Shown piece after piece: positions 62,477-64,000 of a stretch of 64,000 nucleotides of DNA. Made by a program: the position numbers and the translations under genes. The stretch spans positions 2,144,001 through 2,208,000 of the forward strand of contig CM018036.1 in assembly GCA_008638375.1 (NCBI GenBank), in the 5' to 3' direction. Every line of letters begins with the position of its first letter. Positions within the stretch are counted from its first letter, which is position 1. This DNA comes from Nyssa sinensis. Its lineage: Eukaryota > Streptophyta > Magnoliopsida > Cornales > Nyssaceae. Below the pieces are notes generated by a model. The model made no database searches. It had not been told where the DNA came from and saw nothing but the letters and a program-made list of their open reading frames with translations.

Positions 62477-62749
62477 GTAAGTATTATTTAAATTATATTT
62501 GTTATTGTATTTATCCTAAGTAACTTCATTCAACACTTTTAGCTTTTGTGCTTTATCTTTTGAAATGAAAATGATATATTTACATCCATAGTAGAATTAT
62601 CTATTCATTATTATTAGAGTCTTTTTTGTCCATGATTGTGTGTAATACTTTTTTCTTTTCCTTTTTTGTAGATTCTGTTACTCGCTGTTCTTTTTTGATT
62701 TTGCACAATAATCGGAAGAAGAAATTTTAGTTGTTATTTTTTTGTGATA

Positions 62750-62825
62750 AAACTGCCTAGGAGCCCATGTCCCGATTGGGACTTGAACCCTGCACCTTCT
62801 CCTTTGGGAAGGAGGAATTGTTATA
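62750..62825 (-). mobile_element. Possible SINE remnant with B-box-like motif
   Basis: On the minus strand the sequence reads GGTGCAGGGTTCAAGTCCC then aatcgggacatgggctcc. GGTTCAAGTCC matches a pol III B box. No good A box is visible upstream on that strand, so a truncated tRNA-derived element is the best guess. Confidence 0.3.
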
Positions 62826-63431
62826 TATTATTGTCAAATTTCATTGATTAACATTTCAGTTTATTGCGCTTGAAAAGCGCTGTTTTGTAACTGTGCCATC
62901 TTTTCTTGGTTTGTGTATAATTTCTTAGTTCGTGGGTTTAGTTTTGTGCTTATGGGTTTTGTAATTCATTGTTTTATGTGATCGTATTTTTTTATTTATT
63001 TGTTTGTGTGTATTTTATTAACTGAGGTTGTATAGCCTGTATTATATGACTAGATATTTCAGTTTTCATTCAAAAGCCTCTCATTGAGAATTGATGTTTG
63101 TCAAGTAACTTGTGTGGCCACAGAGTCTCATTCAAGGGTTGCATTGAAATTTTCAGTATCTTCACGAGGCCACTTCTGACCTTGTTCTTACATGTTCTAT
63201 TTTGATATGTACATTTGTCAGAAACATCTCCAAATTCGTGCTTTAGTTCCCTCTCTTTGTAACCTCTCTTTTATTTTTATTATTTTCCCTTCTTTTTTCT
63301 TTTTTTTTTTTGGGGGTTGGGGGGGGGGGGGGGGGTGTTTGGGTTGGCATCACAGTTGCATGCAGTTAGATTTGATATATTTGAAGGGATGATAACTCGT
63401 GTAATTATTTTGATCTTCGCCTTTCTTGATT

Positions 63432-63930
63432 CTTAGTCTTCAACATCAGAGAACTTATGCAGCCCTAAGAGACAGACCTGACTCAGCCAAGAAAATGAAG
63501 GGAGATGAAAGTTCAATACTTTGCATGCTCCAGATGCTCTTCATTTACAGGCAGAACCATGGTCTGAGTTACACCCTGGGATTTGATACTGTTGTTCGTG
63601 GGATGGGCCTGTGGGAAGAATATCCTAGCTTCTTCTGCGTATACATTGATATGGGAATGAGTGAGAAACACTCAAATTTCTTTTAACCTTTGCCAATTCA
63701 AATGCTTAGTCTTCTGTCTGAGAACCGATGCAGCCAGAAAGGGACCTGTCACAGCCAGGAAAGAAAGGAGATGGAGATAGAAGTCAATGTTTTACATGCT
63801 TCTCTAGTGTCTTATACTCTCTTAAAACAGTCTGGAGATAAATCTAGTCTGGTATTTGACATGGTAGTGTATTTGATGGTTTTGTGGGGAAGAAAATCCT
63901 TTGCATTTTATGCCTATGGTTGAATTGACA
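63432..63930 (+). repeat. Diverged two-copy direct repeat, period about 272 bp
   Basis: Copy 1 from about 63432 and copy 2 from about 63704 share, in order, ttagtctt, gagaac..atgcagcc, ggacctg/agacctg, cagcca, ggagatg, tttgcatgct/ttacatgctt, atttgaca/atttgata and gtgggaagaa/gtggggaaga. Similarity is moderate. It lies beyond the last recognised exon of the poly(A) polymerase gene. A G-run at 63319-63335 precedes it. Confidence 0.55.
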
Positions 63931-64000
63931 TCTCATTTAGGCATCCTTATTACCTAGTTTTTAATGCACTTGCTGAAATATAGTGGCGTCACACTTATCT

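Overview
The window is nuclear DNA from a flowering plant, most likely a eudicot. It is AT-rich, with intron-rich genes using GT..AG splice sites, 5' leader introns, many short inverted-repeat transposons, a plant-type SINE and clearly plant-specific proteins. I cannot name the species. No operon, phage, CRISPR array, organellar insert or structural RNA gene was seen. Exon models were built by hand from frame, splice sites and recalled family sequence; no search was run.

Layout. (1) 0-1.3 kb: repeats, including a 909-bp PIF/Harbinger-type element. (2) 1.4-20.8 kb: a tandem duplication, two complete 11-exon genes for a peroxisomal (S)-2-hydroxy-acid oxidase of the GLO4/HAOX type (2694-9429 and 15012-20475, both +, 364 residues each), separated by about 3.8 kb of repeat-rich spacer. 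Insertions present in one copy and missing from the other allow relative dating. (3) 21.9-31.2 kb, minus strand: a 12-exon PHL gene (PHYTOCHROME-DEPENDENT LATE-FLOWERING, Spt20-like, Gln-rich), whose reading frame is broken by one extra base in exon 1 and another in exon 5. (4) 33.1-35.6 kb: an intact three-exon profilin, divergent from PHL. (5) 36.8-40.7 kb: an orphan promoter-like segment and tandem repeats. (6) 40.8-42.1 kb: a two-exon OXIDATIVE STRESS 3-like gene. (7) 42-50 kb: gene-free, with a 1.2-kb tandem duplication. (8) 50.1-52.1 kb, minus strand: a three-exon IQD calmodulin-binding protein with a duplicated leader segment. (9) 56.0 kb to the end: the first five exons of a nuclear poly(A) polymerase whose nucleotidyltransferase motif has lost a catalytic aspartate and the serine of the GS motif; its introns are filled with MITEs and repeats.

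These genes do not form one pathway; they are ordinary neighbours on a plant chromosome. I did not find a new multi-gene system. The most informative points are the diverging oxidase pair (including a change at a substrate-pocket position), the active-site-depleted poly(A) polymerase, the two PHL frameshifts, and the set of datable transposon insertions.
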